From Sphaerospermopsis torques-reginae ITEP-024 (GTDB taxonomy: Bacteria; Cyanobacteriota; Cyanobacteriia; Cyanobacteriales; Nostocaceae), in the NCBI RefSeq assembly GCF_019598945.1, contig NZ_CP080598.1, positions 5,190,443-5,254,442 of the forward strand: a stretch of 64,000 nt of DNA, written 5' to 3'. The notes under the pieces were generated by a model. It was not told the DNA's origin. It saw only the letters and a program-made list of their open reading frames with translations, and searched no databases. Position numbers and translations under genes: made by a program. Positions 27,081 through 36,687 of the stretch are shown here, in pieces (the stretch's first letter is position 1; each line of letters begins with the position of its first letter).

Positions 27081-27627
27081 ATCTATCTCCTATACAATGC
27101 TGTATTTGGCTTGCGGAGGCTTAATTTTCAGCTTCACAGATGGTAAACTATACTCGTATATTTTTTAAATCTTTTATTGCGTGAAGCTTGATCTTTTGCT
27201 TCCTAAATAAACCATAACACCAAGATTTAAATTTAGTAGGTTCGGTTTTATAGCTATAAAAATCGCAATAGCCGTACCTGCTACATTGTTTCACAATTTG
27301 TTACAAGCATGGCTATAAAAAATACACCTTATGTTAGTTGTAAATATCTCAACATTACCCTCAGTTATCAATGGACAATTGACAATTGATAATTGATAAT
27401 TAATTGTTTAATTCCAGCTTTAAAACCTCCTATTTCCAGGGAAAAAGCTAAAAATGCCGCTTTTTCAATCTTCTTCCTTTAAGGGTGAGGTAGTTGTCAA
27501 TTGTTCATTGTCAATTTTTCATTGTCAATTGTTCATTATTGAAGGCTATGCAGCAGTCAATTTTTTATCAAAAAAACAGAAAATAAAAATCCCTCTTAGG
27601 TAGAGTTATCAAGTAAAAACAATATTG
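27081..27627. other. Gene-free region with STRR and dispersed repeat
   Basis: 547 bases. The part next to hsp20 presumably holds its promoter. The part from 27369 to 27545 consists of STRR units (TTGACAA, ATTGTCA and variants) around the 110-bp repeat described at 27401-27510. Confidence 0.6.
27401..27510. repeat. 110-bp dispersed element with conserved hairpin (copy 1)
   Basis: Aligns along its length with the reverse complement of 57888-57995. A central hairpin gaaaaagc / gctttttc (27441-27466) is kept in both, as are the blocks tttaaaacctcc and tttaaggg. Bounded on both sides by STRR based on TCAATTG. Confidence 0.65.
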
Positions 27628-28377
27628 TCATTCTAACTTATGAGATATATATTGTAGTAAAACTTTTTCATGTTCACGAATAAAAAAGTGATCACCAGGA
27701 AACTTATGTAAAGAAAAAGCTGCTGTCGTCTGTTCTTGCCATGCTTCTAATTCATAATCAGTCAATGTGGTATCTTGTAACCCACCAAAAACACTAATGG
27801 GAAAATCAAAAGGTGGTTGATGGGTGTAAACATAAGTTTCTAAAACTGTAAAATCAGCCCGGAGAATAGGCAGAAAAATTTGGATCAGTTCTTCATTTTC
27901 TATGACACCATCAGGAGTACCATTAAAGTTGCAAATTGCTTGCCAAAATTCATCATCTGGTAAGTTATAAATTTTTCTTTTTGTGGGTGTAACTTGGGGA
28001 GCATTGCGAGCAGAAATAAATAAATGTAATGGTGTTAAATTATCATCTGAACGCAGTAAACGAGCTAATTCAAAACCAACTAGTCCACCCATACTATGTC
28101 CAAAAATAGCAAAGGGTTTATCTAAAAATGGGATGAGATTTTTCGCTATTTCTTCAACTAAAGGCTGCATTTTTGTGTAGGGAGGAAATTTCATTTGTTT
28201 TCCCCTACCAGGAATTTCTATAGGACAGACTTCAATGGTTGGGGGTAAATGACTAGGCCAGGTGCGAAATACCATTGCGCTACCTCCTGCGTAGGGTAAG
28301 CAGAATAGGCGCATTTTTGCTTGGGGGTTGGGTTTGGGGCAAGTTACCCAGGCGTTTAATGTGGTTTTGGTGTTCAT
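27628..28377 (-). CDS. Type II thioesterase (alpha/beta hydrolase)
   Basis: 249 residues. Family landmarks: RLFCLPYAGGSAMVFRTWPS near the N-terminus, nucleophile elbow GHSMGG (Ser about residue 95), Asp in FGGLQDTTLTDYE and His in FPGDHFFI near the end. Such enzymes free stalled acyl groups from peptide or polyketide synthases. No such synthase is in the window, so this is an orphan that may serve a cluster elsewhere. Single gene. Confidence 0.88.
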   Translation of the reverse strand: MNTKTTLNAWVTCPKPNPQAKMRLFCLPYAGGSAMVFRTWPSHLPPTIEVCPIEIPGRGKQMKFPPYTKMQPLVEEIAKNLIPFLDKPFAIFGHSMGGLVGFELARLLRSDDNLTPLHLFISARNAPQVTPTKRKIYNLPDDEFWQAICNFNGTPDGVIENEELIQIFLPILRADFTVLETYVYTHQPPFDFPISVFGGLQDTTLTDYELEAWQEQTTAAFSLHKFPGDHFFIREHEKVLLQYISHKLE

Positions 28378-28486
28378 AATAGGGTCTAAGTAGGTAGGCG
28401 TTAAAAATTGTCGTTATGACAAGGCAAGAGGCACTCATGCAAGAGACAAGAGGTTTTTAGTTTCCGAAAATATGAGGTACATATTT

Positions 28487-28512
28487 AGCGGGCAAGATGC
28501 CCGCACCACAAG
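28487..28512. repeat. GGGCAAGATGCCC palindrome element (short copy)
   Basis: Reads agcgggcaagatgcccgcac; same core as 26481-26528 and 42574-42637. Confidence 0.55.
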
Positions 28513-28610
28513 AGTTTCATTATTATGATTTGTAACTCTTATAAATGAAATCTGCTGTATAATTTCATGCAGGGGTAATTCATGAATTATCCCTACAGGA
28601 ATAAAACTGC

Positions 28611-29747
28611 TTAAAAATCAACCCCCCGCTTCAATTCCACACCTTGATTAGCGTAATGTTTATGACAATAAACTTCAGAATGAATACTGGCTAAATCAAA
28701 GTATGCAGGTTGATTTTGACAACGCCCAGTAATAATTACTTCTGTGTCTTTTGGTTTACGCAGCAAAGCCTGTACAATTGGTTCAACAGGGAGTAATTCT
28801 AAATCAACGGTGGGATTAAGTTCATCGAGGATGATAGTTTTATACACACCAGAAGCGATCGCTGTTTTGGCAATTTCCCAACCTCTTTCCGCTTCTACAT
28901 AATCTAATTCTTGGCGAGAATTACGCCACACGATCGCATCCCTTCCACAGCGTAAATGATCCACTACTTCAGGATAAGACTGCTGCAAAGCGGCGATCGC
29001 TGCATCTTCAGTATATCCACTGCCACCTTTTAACCACTGCATAATTAATACACGAGTAGAACCAGGATGATTAATACCTCTACCTATTGCCTGTAAAGCT
29101 TTACCCAAGGCACTGGTAGATTTACCTTTACCCGCACCAGTATAAATTTCTATACCTTCAATTAATAATGCTTTTGCTGTGGGATGGTGTTGGGGTTTCA
29201 TTTCCGAATGCAGATCGGCAATATCTAATAATTGTTGCGGTGCTGCCCGACCTGTGGTAATAATTTCTAATTCCTGGGGTTTAGATTTTAAAGTGTTTAC
29301 CACCTCATCCACAGGAAGCAAACCCAAATCTAAAACCGGGTTAATTTCATCTAAAACCACAACAGAATATAAACCAGAGGCGATCGCACCCTTGGCCACA
29401 TCCCAACCCCGTGCTGCTTCTGCGCGATCAAAAGGGGTAATTTCATCATGGCCGAAATATTCCGCTCTACCAGTGCGAACCTGATCAATTAAATGGGGAA
29501 AACCACGCTGCAAAGCGGCGATCGCTCCATCCTCATCATAATCACGTTCTGGACCCTTCAAAAACCTTAACAGTAACACACGATGAAAATTACTCTCAGC
29601 ATTAATACCCAGTCCGATAGAGCGCAGAACCACCCCTAAAGCCGCTTGAGACTTACCTTTACCCACACCATCATAAACATGAATTTGACCCGTGAGGCGT
29701 TCAGAACGTACTTGCGCTGTGCGAATACCGATGCCATTTCTTGTCAT
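28611..29747 (-). CDS. Double-domain CobO/BtuR-like P-loop protein
   Basis: 378 residues made of two homologous halves (about 20-190 and 195-370). Each has a CobO-type P-loop (GVGKGKSQAALG and GAGKGKSTSALG), a YSVVVLDEINP / YKTIILDELNP Walker B stretch, and TGRAAPQQL / TGRCQNQP. Single-domain CobO/BtuR adenosylates cob(I)alamin precursors; the fused form is seen in cyanobacteria. Both halves keep the nucleotide-binding residues, so both may be active, or the tandem may do a related reaction. No other cobalamin genes are adjacent. Confidence 0.82.
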   Translation of the reverse strand: MTRNGIGIRTAQVRSERLTGQIHVYDGVGKGKSQAALGVVLRSIGLGINAESNFHRVLLLRFLKGPERDYDEDGAIAALQRGFPHLIDQVRTGRAEYFGHDEITPFDRAEAARGWDVAKGAIASGLYSVVVLDEINPVLDLGLLPVDEVVNTLKSKPQELEIITTGRAAPQQLLDIADLHSEMKPQHHPTAKALLIEGIEIYTGAGKGKSTSALGKALQAIGRGINHPGSTRVLIMQWLKGGSGYTEDAAIAALQQSYPEVVDHLRCGRDAIVWRNSRQELDYVEAERGWEIAKTAIASGVYKTIILDELNPTVDLELLPVEPIVQALLRKPKDTEVIITGRCQNQPAYFDLASIHSEVYCHKHYANQGVELKRGVDF

Positions 29748-30106
29748 TTTTGGAAAACTGTAGAAAAGCTGTAACGTGGCTGTTTCTGATCTTACCGAAC
29801 CTCTGGACTAATTCACCAACAGTCAGCAGTCAGTAGTCAAAACCTAAAACCCACGTAGGTGGGTTTTGTCTGTATAGCCACGACTTCCAGTCGCTGGCAC
29901 AATTAGAGAAAAAATGATCAGAAAAATGAGATAATTTACCCCATCATCCGTATAATCTCAGTTATACTTTCATGGTACATCAAGAAATTGATTCAATGTT
30001 ATACCTCCTGCATCCTGCAATACCCTGTATCTAAAATCCTCAATTACCATCCTTTCCTGGCTGGGTTCAATCTCAAATCTCAAACTTTATCATTTATTGA
30101 TGCTTT
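29748..30106. other. Promoter-side gap of fraC with a hairpin
   Basis: 359 bases without a gene. An inverted repeat aaaaccca cgtagg tgggtttt lies at 29846-29867, the common cyanobacterial hairpin type. The rest, AT-rich near 29930-30100, must contain the fraC promoter and the start of the opposing gene's message. Confidence 0.5.
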
Positions 30107-30655
30107 ATGTCAGACGAATTAACATTACCGAGAATTTTACCCCTTGGGGCAATTTTGTTTGAAACTTTATTTTTATTAATTGCCATTCCCCTAGAAGGGT
30201 ATATTCTCAATAGATCACTCAAATTTGACAAAAAAACCAGCATTTTTTACGCCATAGCTATGAACGTTTTTTCCAGTGTCATTGGCTGGAATGTATTTTT
30301 TATGGTCGAACCAATATTAGCTGTAGGTATCAAGTCAGAATTGATTAGTTACATATTTTTTAATACCTTTAAAAGCGCCAGCATACAGAATTCTCTAATT
30401 CTCATGGGCTTTCTGGTTTTCTTTGGTACATTTTTGGTCAAGTTTGCATTGTTAAAACTCTTGATTATTACCTTATATGAAGGGGGTAAAAAACAAGAAA
30501 GCACAGACACCAATCAGCGCCAAAAAATATTCAATAATGAAAAACTTAAATTACAAAATACCAGCTTAATTACTACTACTTTAATCGCCAATTCCTTGAG
30601 TTATACGGCTATTTCATTAATTTTAGTCATTCGTGGTTTTGCTATTAGGAATTAA
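30107..30655 (+). CDS. fraC: Filament integrity protein FraC
   Basis: 182 residues with four predicted membrane segments (about 14-32, 45-68, 95-118, 155-178) and a short N-terminus ([17 protein letters not shown]). Size, hydropathy and order before FraD- and FraE-like genes match Anabaena fraC. FraC sits at the septum between vegetative cells and is needed, with FraD, for intercellular molecule exchange and filament integrity. First gene of the fraCDE set; 66 bp separate it from fraD. Confidence 0.85.
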   Translation: MSDELTLPRILPLGAILFETLFLLIAIPLEGYILNRSLKFDKKTSIFYAIAMNVFSSVIGWNVFFMVEPILAVGIKSELISYIFFNTFKSASIQNSLILMGFLVFFGTFLVKFALLKLLIITLYEGGKKQESTDTNQRQKIFNNEKLKLQNTSLITTTLIANSLSYTAISLILVIRGFAIRN

Positions 30656-30721
30656 ATTGAGAAATTAAGAAACTAAGTGAAAACATCAGCCAGGTAAAAA
30701 TAGCTAAAAATAGGTGCAAAT

Positions 30722-31732
30722 ATGAATTCATCATTGTTTAAAGAAGTAATACAGCTATTTAAATTTGTTCAAGATTTATTTTTGGGCATTCAAAAACTGA
30801 TAATGCCTCCCAAAGCTTTTTCCTGGCAGACATTTATCTATTTAAGCCTCTTCGCGTGGGGAAATTCATATTTTGCCACAGGACCAATCAAAGATATCAT
30901 TGCCTTAACAGGTTGGGGATTTTTAATTGCAGGTACAGCTTGGTATACTACTGATGATCCTGCAAGAGTTCCAGGAACTTTTATGCCAGTAGGTGCATTA
31001 TTAACTGGGTTTTTAGTCAGTGTATTTGCTTTTGGACATCAAGAAAATGTAGTTACACCTAGAACCATAGTTCTTTGGCCAACAATTGCAGCTATAATTA
31101 CAGCAATCCCAGAATTTTTCTCAGGAACAGGTACATCAACAAAAGCTGCCCTTCCCAAATTAGAATCACGCCAAAAAATCATTATTTTACTTGCTTGGTC
31201 GATGTTGATAAGTTGCTGGATTCAATTTTACTTTGTCATAGATAAATGGTTAAAAGAATATCCCAGTTTATCCGCAGATAATTTTCAACGCAGCACCTTT
31301 GTAATTAAACTAGAACCAAAAGCGAAAAGACCAGAAAACGGTAATATGATTTTAAATAAAATTCAACCATTAATACAAGATGAAATATCTAACCGATCTT
31401 GGTCAGAAGTAGAAAGATGGTTACTAGAAGCTAACCAACAAGTAGGAAATTTGGGTAAAAGAATGATTAACCAAAACCTCAGCGAATACGAAGAAAAAGG
31501 ACTATGGAAAATAGAACCGCGTGTAGTCAATATCAAATCTGGTTATAGATTAGATATTCTGAGTATTTGGCAAGGACCAACTGCTAATCGTAAGGGATTT
31601 TATCTGCAAAAATCTTGTCAAATTCAACCAGTATCAACTGTTAAAAGTCCAGAAAATAAAAATGCGGTAGCAGCAATTAAATGCGATCGCAACAGCAGAT
31701 TTTTCATCGGTTCACCACCACCACAACAGTAG
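30722..31732 (+). CDS. fraD: Septal junction protein FraD
   Basis: 336 residues: a short cytoplasmic N-terminus, about five membrane segments (about 40-58, 60-80, 87-108, 115-135, 150-175), then a long extracytoplasmic C-terminal domain (about 180-336) rich in charged residues. Known FraD has this layout and forms the plug of septal junctions, through which cells of a filament exchange metabolites. It is required for diazotrophic growth. Downstream is fraE, with a 53-bp spacer carrying STRR-like ACCAATT/CCCATT units. Confidence 0.88.
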   Translation: MNSSLFKEVIQLFKFVQDLFLGIQKLIMPPKAFSWQTFIYLSLFAWGNSYFATGPIKDIIALTGWGFLIAGTAWYTTDDPARVPGTFMPVGALLTGFLVSVFAFGHQENVVTPRTIVLWPTIAAIITAIPEFFSGTGTSTKAALPKLESRQKIIILLAWSMLISCWIQFYFVIDKWLKEYPSLSADNFQRSTFVIKLEPKAKRPENGNMILNKIQPLIQDEISNRSWSEVERWLLEANQQVGNLGKRMINQNLSEYEEKGLWKIEPRVVNIKSGYRLDILSIWQGPTANRKGFYLQKSCQIQPVSTVKSPENKNAVAAIKCDRNSRFFIGSPPPQQ

Positions 31733-31785
31733 ATTTATTTATCACTTACCAATTACCCATTACCAATTACCCATTACCAAAAAAT

Positions 31786-32565
31786 ATGAACGCAGTCAGA
31801 ACATTTGTAATGGCAAAAAACGTATTTCAGGAAGTGATACGCGATCGCATCCTCTACATTATCGGTTTTTATGCAATTATCCTTGCTGTTGCTGACAGGG
31901 CAATTTTTGAATTTGCAGCTACAACCCAAGACAAAATCTTTTTAGATGTGGGTTTAGCAGTAATGAATGTCATTGGTTTAATTGTTGCAGTCTTTATTGG
32001 CACAGGACTTGTCAACAAAGAAATTGAAAAACGGACTATTTTCATGTTAATTGCTAAACCTATCAGCCGCAGTGAATTTATCACCAGTAAATACTTAGGT
32101 TTATCAGGTGTGTTGGGTTTACTTATAGCATCCATGACATTTATTTATTTGGTGTTTTTGCAACTTGGTAAAATGTCATATCCCCTACCCAGCATTCTTT
32201 TAGCCGTACTTTTCTTATTTTTACAATTAACTTTAATTACTGCTGTGGCTGTCACATTAGGAGTTTTTACCAGTTCCTTAATAGCCACAGCTTTAACATT
32301 TGCCGTCTATTTAATGGGCTATATTACCAAAGATTTAGTCGCATTAGGTCGTCTCAGTGAAAACCCTGCGGTAGAAAGAATCACCCAAGGTTTATATCTC
32401 ATACTTCCAGATTTATCTCGCTTAGATTTAAAAAATGATGCTGTTTATGGACTGCAAGCAATACCTGACACCATGACACTATTAAGTAATGCTGGTTATG
32501 GCTTACTTTACAGTTTCATGTTGTTAGCGATCGCTATTTTTATCTTCTTGAAAAAAGAGTTTTAA
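31786..32565 (+). CDS. fraE: ABC-2 type permease FraE
   Basis: 260 residues from ATG 31786 (MNAVRTFVMAKNVFQEVI). An earlier in-frame start exists but would translate the repetitive spacer. Six predicted membrane segments, with KEIEKRTIFMLIAKPISRSEF as in ABC-2 permeases. In Anabaena FraE is required for filament integrity and for heterocyst septum maturation. The ATPase partner is not in this window (FraH-type or other ATPases lie elsewhere). Confidence 0.88.
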   Translation: MNAVRTFVMAKNVFQEVIRDRILYIIGFYAIILAVADRAIFEFAATTQDKIFLDVGLAVMNVIGLIVAVFIGTGLVNKEIEKRTIFMLIAKPISRSEFITSKYLGLSGVLGLLIASMTFIYLVFLQLGKMSYPLPSILLAVLFLFLQLTLITAVAVTLGVFTSSLIATALTFAVYLMGYITKDLVALGRLSENPAVERITQGLYLILPDLSRLDLKNDAVYGLQAIPDTMTLLSNAGYGLLYSFMLLAIAIFIFLKKEF

Positions 32566-32718
32566 AGGTGATTGGTGACTGGTGACTGGTGATTGGTGAT
32601 TGGTGATTGGTGATTGGTGACTGGTGATTGGTGATTGGTGATTGGGTAGTAATTGATAATCATCAATTATCAATTATCAATTTTCAATTTTCAATTATCA
32701 ATTATCAATTATCAATTA
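32566..32718. repeat. STRR cluster between fraE and ABC permease
   Basis: About 12 copies of the GGTGA(T/C)T unit (32570-32645) followed by at least nine ATCAATT/TTCAATT units (32655-32723), one of the longest STRR runs in the window. It separates convergent genes. Confidence 0.9.
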
Positions 32719-33621
32719 TCAATTTTCTCCCCAGGTTCGTAACTGCAAATAAACTAACACCAAAGTCACCACTAATAACACAGTAGCAACTGCGGCGGCG
32801 TAACCAAAATCAAATTGACCAAAAGCTTCTTGATAAGTGTAATAAACTAACAAATTAGTAGAATTTAAAGGACCAGCCCCTGTAATCACATAAACAGGTT
32901 CAAAACTTCGTAATGTAAAAATTCCCGTGGTGACAGTCGCAAAAATTAAAGTAGGTCTTAATCCTGGTAAAGTAATATGCCAAAATTGCTGCCAACTATT
33001 TGCACCATCTAATTCTGCTGCTTCATAAAGACTTAGAGGAATAGCTTGCAACCCAGCCAAAAAAACCACCATATTAAAACCTATTTGTTTCCAAATACTA
33101 AATAAAATTATCACAGGCATTGCCCAAAAAGTATCACCTAACCAAGATACGGGTGCAACACCAAAAAAATCTAAAAATCCATTCACAGGACCAGTATTTT
33201 GAAACAACCAACGAAAACCTAAACCAGCCGCAACCAGTGAGATAATAGAAGGGAGAAAATAGGCACTTCGCAAAAGTCCCCGCAAAGCTAAAGAACGATC
33301 TAATAATACCGCTAGTCCCAAAGGAATCACCAAACTGGGAACAAGACTACCAAAAGTAAAATAAACAGTGTTAAACAGAACTTGCCAAAAATCAGAGTTA
33401 AGCAACAAACGCCAATAATTTTTCAAACCTACCCAATAAATACCCGATGAAGTAAAACTACCAGCAGTAAAACTGAGATAAAACAAATAGGCAATAGGCC
33501 AAATTATAAATAAACCTAACAAAATAAGTGCTGGTGTGAGAAAAACCCAAGCCGCAGTAGTATCATTATCTAGTAGTTCCGAAGGAGAAAAACGGGATGG
33601 TTTCATGATAATCTTAGACAT
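32719..33621 (-). CDS. Sugar-type ABC transporter permease (MalF/UgpA-like)
   Basis: 300 residues with six predicted membrane segments. It has the EAA loop of carbohydrate importers, LYEAAELDGANSWQQFWHITLPGLRP (region about residues 205-235), which couples to the ATPase. FLTPALILLGLFIIWPIAYLFYLSF at the start is typical of the inner permease subunit. Neither the second permease, the ATPase nor the binding protein is adjacent, which is common in cyanobacteria, where the parts are scattered. The substrate is not deducible, but such systems often carry di- or trisaccharides. Confidence 0.88.
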   Translation of the reverse strand: MSKIIMKPSRFSPSELLDNDTTAAWVFLTPALILLGLFIIWPIAYLFYLSFTAGSFTSSGIYWVGLKNYWRLLLNSDFWQVLFNTVYFTFGSLVPSLVIPLGLAVLLDRSLALRGLLRSAYFLPSIISLVAAGLGFRWLFQNTGPVNGFLDFFGVAPVSWLGDTFWAMPVIILFSIWKQIGFNMVVFLAGLQAIPLSLYEAAELDGANSWQQFWHITLPGLRPTLIFATVTTGIFTLRSFEPVYVITGAGPLNSTNLLVYYTYQEAFGQFDFGYAAAVATVLLVVTLVLVYLQLRTWGEN

Positions 33622-33652
33622 TCACAGTATATTCATAATTTTATGAGAGTTT

Positions 33653-34300
33653 ATGAGTCAATATTACCCCATTGATGGCACACCTAGTCTAGTTTCTCCT
33701 GATATTTCTCTGGAAAATTCACAACCTAGCAACGTTTTGAAACTGGGAGTAATGGCTTCAGGAAACGGTAGTAATTTTGAAGTAGTTGCCCAAGCTATCC
33801 AAGCAGGGAAACTCAACGCCCAAATTCAAGTTTTAATTTACAATAATCCCACAGCAAAAGCCGCAGAAAGGGCAGCAAATCACGGAGTAAAGGCTGTATT
33901 ATTAAATCATCGTGACTATAAAAAGCGCGAAGATTTAGACAGAGAAATTGTCAAAACTTTTAATCAACATGATGTAGAATTAGTGATTATGGCTGGCTGG
34001 ATGCGTTTGGTAACACAGGAATTAATTGACGCTTTTCCTGATAAAATTATTAATATTCATCCCAGCTTATTACCGAGTTTCAAAGGTGTGCGGGCTGTAG
34101 AACAAGCATTAGAAACCGGAGTGAAAATAACTGGTTGTACTGTACATCTGTTGCGTTTAGAAATGGACAGCGGACCAATTATCATGCAGGCCGCAGTACC
34201 AGTATTACCAGATGATACAGCCGAAACCCTACACGCAAGAATCCAAATTCAGGAACACCGTATTTTACCATTAGCCATTGCTTCCCTCGCTGACAGGTGA
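33653..34300 (+). CDS. purN: Phosphoribosylglycinamide formyltransferase
   Basis: 215 residues. Folate-binding transformylase family with GVMASGNGSNFEVV at the N-terminal glycine-rich loop, the catalytic triad region INIHPSLLPSFKG (Asn and His) and later GCTVHLLRLEMDSGPII, which includes the catalytic Asp. Transfers a formyl group from 10-formyl-THF to GAR in purine synthesis. The N-terminus is about 25 residues longer than in E. coli PurN. Divergent from the ABC permease. Confidence 0.93.
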   Translation: MSQYYPIDGTPSLVSPDISLENSQPSNVLKLGVMASGNGSNFEVVAQAIQAGKLNAQIQVLIYNNPTAKAAERAANHGVKAVLLNHRDYKKREDLDREIVKTFNQHDVELVIMAGWMRLVTQELIDAFPDKIINIHPSLLPSFKGVRAVEQALETGVKITGCTVHLLRLEMDSGPIIMQAAVPVLPDDTAETLHARIQIQEHRILPLAIASLADR

Positions 34301-34462
34301 CAGGTGACAGGTGACAGGTGACAGTTGACAGTTGACAGTTGACAGTTGACAGTTGACAGGTGACAGGTGACAGGGGGAATTATATTTTACCAATTACCAA
34401 TTACCAATTACCAATTACCAATTACCAATTACCAATTACCAATCACCAATCACCAATCACCA
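34285..34462. repeat. STRR cluster
   Basis: Runs of GACAGGT/GACAGTT (34288-34372) followed by CCAATTA and CCAATCA (34388-34460), filling the space between purN and the next gene. The first units overlap the purN stop (ADR TGA). Confidence 0.88.
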
Positions 34463-34507
34463 GTATAAATGCTACAATCCTCTGTTAGAAAATTTTAGGA
34501 TATCTCC

Positions 34508-35959
34508 ATGTCAGTTTTAACTAACCCCATAAAGTTTGGTACTGATGGTTGGCGGGGTGTTATCGGTGATGAATTTACCTTTGAACGCCTAGCTATAGTT
34601 GCCCCAGTCGCCGCTAAAGTATTATATAATACATATTATTCTACAGTCGGTAGCCGTACCATCATTGTCGGTTACGATCGCCGTTTTATGGCAGAAAATT
34701 TTGCCCATGCTGTCGCTGATGCTGTCAAAGCAGTGGGTTTTGATGTCCTGTTTAGCGAAACCTACGCACCTACTCCCGCTTTTAGTTGGGCTGCAAAAGA
34801 CCTCAATGCTTTAGGCGCGTTAGTCATCACCGCTAGTCATAATCCTGGTGCATATTTAGGGTTAAAAGTCAAGAGTGCTTTTGGTGGTTCTGTGCCTCCA
34901 GAAGTTACCAAAGAAATAGAAGCACTATTAACAGAAGCAGTACCAACCGCAACGACTCCAGGAAAAGAAGAGACATTTGATCCCTGGCCTAGTTATTGTC
35001 AAGCATTAGAAAAGAAAGTAAATATTCACGAAATTCGCCAAGCAATATCATCAGGTAAATTAACATTATTTGCTGATGTTATGCACGGTGCTGCTGCTAG
35101 TGGTTTGGTTAGATTATTAGGCGAAAAAGTTAAAGAAATTAATAGTAACCGTGATCCTTTATTTGAAGGAGGAGCGCCCGAACCTTTACCAAAATATCTT
35201 TCCCGATTATTTACAGAAATCAAAAATCATGGGGAAATTAATAACAATAATAACTCATATTTAACAGTAGGGTTAGTATTTGATGGAGATTGCGATCGCA
35301 TCGCCGCAGTAAACAAAAACGCTAATTTCCTCAGTTCTCAAATCTTAATTCCCATCTTAATAGATCACCTCAAAACCAGACGCAACTTTACAGGGGAAAT
35401 CGTTAAAACTGTCAGCGGTTCTGATTTAATTCCTCGTGTTGCCGAATCATTGAATTTACCTGTATTTGAAACCGCCGTTGGTTATAAATACATCGCTGAT
35501 AGAATGTTAGATACAGAAGTATTATTAGGAGGTGAAGAATCGGGAGGAATTGGTTATGGTAGTCATATTCCTGAAAGAGATGCTTTACTATCAGCATTGT
35601 ATGTATTAGAAGCAGTAGTAGAATCGGGTTTAGATTTAGGTGATTATTATCAACAATTGCAGAAAAGAACTAATTTTTTCTCAGCTTATGATCGGATAGA
35701 TTTACCATTAGCTAGTATGGAAGTGAGAGGAAAATTATTACAACAATTACAAACCCAACCTTTAACAGAAATAGCAGGTAAAAAAGTCATTGATTGTAAT
35801 ACAATAGATGGTTATAAATTCCGTCTAGAAGATCAAAGTTGGTTAATGATTAGGTTTAGTGGAACTGAACCAGTATTACGCCTTTATTGTGAAGCACCAA
35901 CTTTAGAACAAGTCCATCAAACCTTAAATTGGGCTAAAACTTGGGCAGAAGGAAATTAA
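34508..35959 (+). CDS. Phosphohexomutase (phosphoglucomutase/phosphomannomutase family)
   Basis: 483 residues with the four-domain phosphohexomutase order. The phosphoserine loop is TASHNPG (about 115-121), the metal loop DGDCDRIAA (about 265; the usual third residue Gly is Cys), the sugar-binding loop GGEESGG (about 345) and the phosphate loop RFSGTEPVLRLYCEAP (about 450). It interconverts hexose 1- and 6-phosphates for cell wall and polysaccharide synthesis. Whether glucose, mannose or glucosamine is the substrate is not determined. Confidence 0.9.
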   Translation: MSVLTNPIKFGTDGWRGVIGDEFTFERLAIVAPVAAKVLYNTYYSTVGSRTIIVGYDRRFMAENFAHAVADAVKAVGFDVLFSETYAPTPAFSWAAKDLNALGALVITASHNPGAYLGLKVKSAFGGSVPPEVTKEIEALLTEAVPTATTPGKEETFDPWPSYCQALEKKVNIHEIRQAISSGKLTLFADVMHGAAASGLVRLLGEKVKEINSNRDPLFEGGAPEPLPKYLSRLFTEIKNHGEINNNNNSYLTVGLVFDGDCDRIAAVNKNANFLSSQILIPILIDHLKTRRNFTGEIVKTVSGSDLIPRVAESLNLPVFETAVGYKYIADRMLDTEVLLGGEESGGIGYGSHIPERDALLSALYVLEAVVESGLDLGDYYQQLQKRTNFFSAYDRIDLPLASMEVRGKLLQQLQTQPLTEIAGKKVIDCNTIDGYKFRLEDQSWLMIRFSGTEPVLRLYCEAPTLEQVHQTLNWAKTWAEGN

Positions 35960-36084
35960 TAGGTAATGGGTAATGGGTAATTGGTAATTGGTGATTGGTT
36001 TATTCATCTTCCCTATTTCCTATTCCCTATTCCCTATTCCCTATTCCCTTCTTACTGTCACCTGTCACCTGTCACCTAATTCTA

Positions 36085-36663
36085 ATGACTAAAACACTCG
36101 TAGTAGCCACAGGAAATCCCGGTAAATTGCGGGAAATGCAAGCTTATTTAGCTGATTCTGGTTGGGAATTAATCTTAAAACCAGCAGATCTAGATGTTGA
36201 TGAAACTGGAGAAACTTTTGAAGCCAATGCTTGTTTAAAAGCTGCTGAAATTGCCAAAGCTACAGGAAAATGGGCGATCGCCGATGATTCCGGTTTAGCG
36301 GTAGATGCACTCAATGGTGCGCCTGGTGTATATTCTGCCCGTTATGGCAACACTGACGCAGACAGAATTGGGCGATTATTACGGGAATTAGGAGATACTA
36401 AAAATCGTCAAGCTCAGTTTATCTGTGCCGTAGCAGTTGCGAATCCTCAAGGAGAAATAGTTTTACAATCTGAGGGTATTTGTAAAGGTGAAATTCTCTA
36501 TGAAATTCGTGGAGAAGGTGGTTTTGGTTATGATCCGATTTTTTATGTCCCAGAAAAGCAGTTGACTTTTGCCCAAATGTCACCGGAGTTGAAAAAGTCA
36601 ATTAGTCATCGCGGTAATGCTTTGAAAAATTTAGTTCCGCAGTTGGTGAAGTTTAAAATTTAA
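36085..36663 (+). CDS. rdgB: dITP/XTP pyrophosphatase, RdgB/HAM1 family
   Basis: 192 residues from ATG 36085, where MTKTLVVATGNPGKLREM is the family start. The frame is open upstream but only through STRR sequence. It has GNPGK, DDSGLAVDALNGAPGVYSARYG (active-site acidic pair) and the GGFGYDPIF substrate loop. Hydrolyses noncanonical purine triphosphates such as ITP and XTP to keep them out of DNA and RNA. Downstream is a convergent antitoxin gene. Confidence 0.92.
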   Translation: MTKTLVVATGNPGKLREMQAYLADSGWELILKPADLDVDETGETFEANACLKAAEIAKATGKWAIADDSGLAVDALNGAPGVYSARYGNTDADRIGRLLRELGDTKNRQAQFICAVAVANPQGEIVLQSEGICKGEILYEIRGEGGFGYDPIFYVPEKQLTFAQMSPELKKSISHRGNALKNLVPQLVKFKI

Positions 36664-36687
36664 TCATCAAGTTTTACTAGCAAAAAA

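Noticed and set aside
27081..27200. CIRCE element before hsp20
   Set aside because: No TTAGCACTC...GAGTGCTAA-type inverted repeat could be found in the upstream region.
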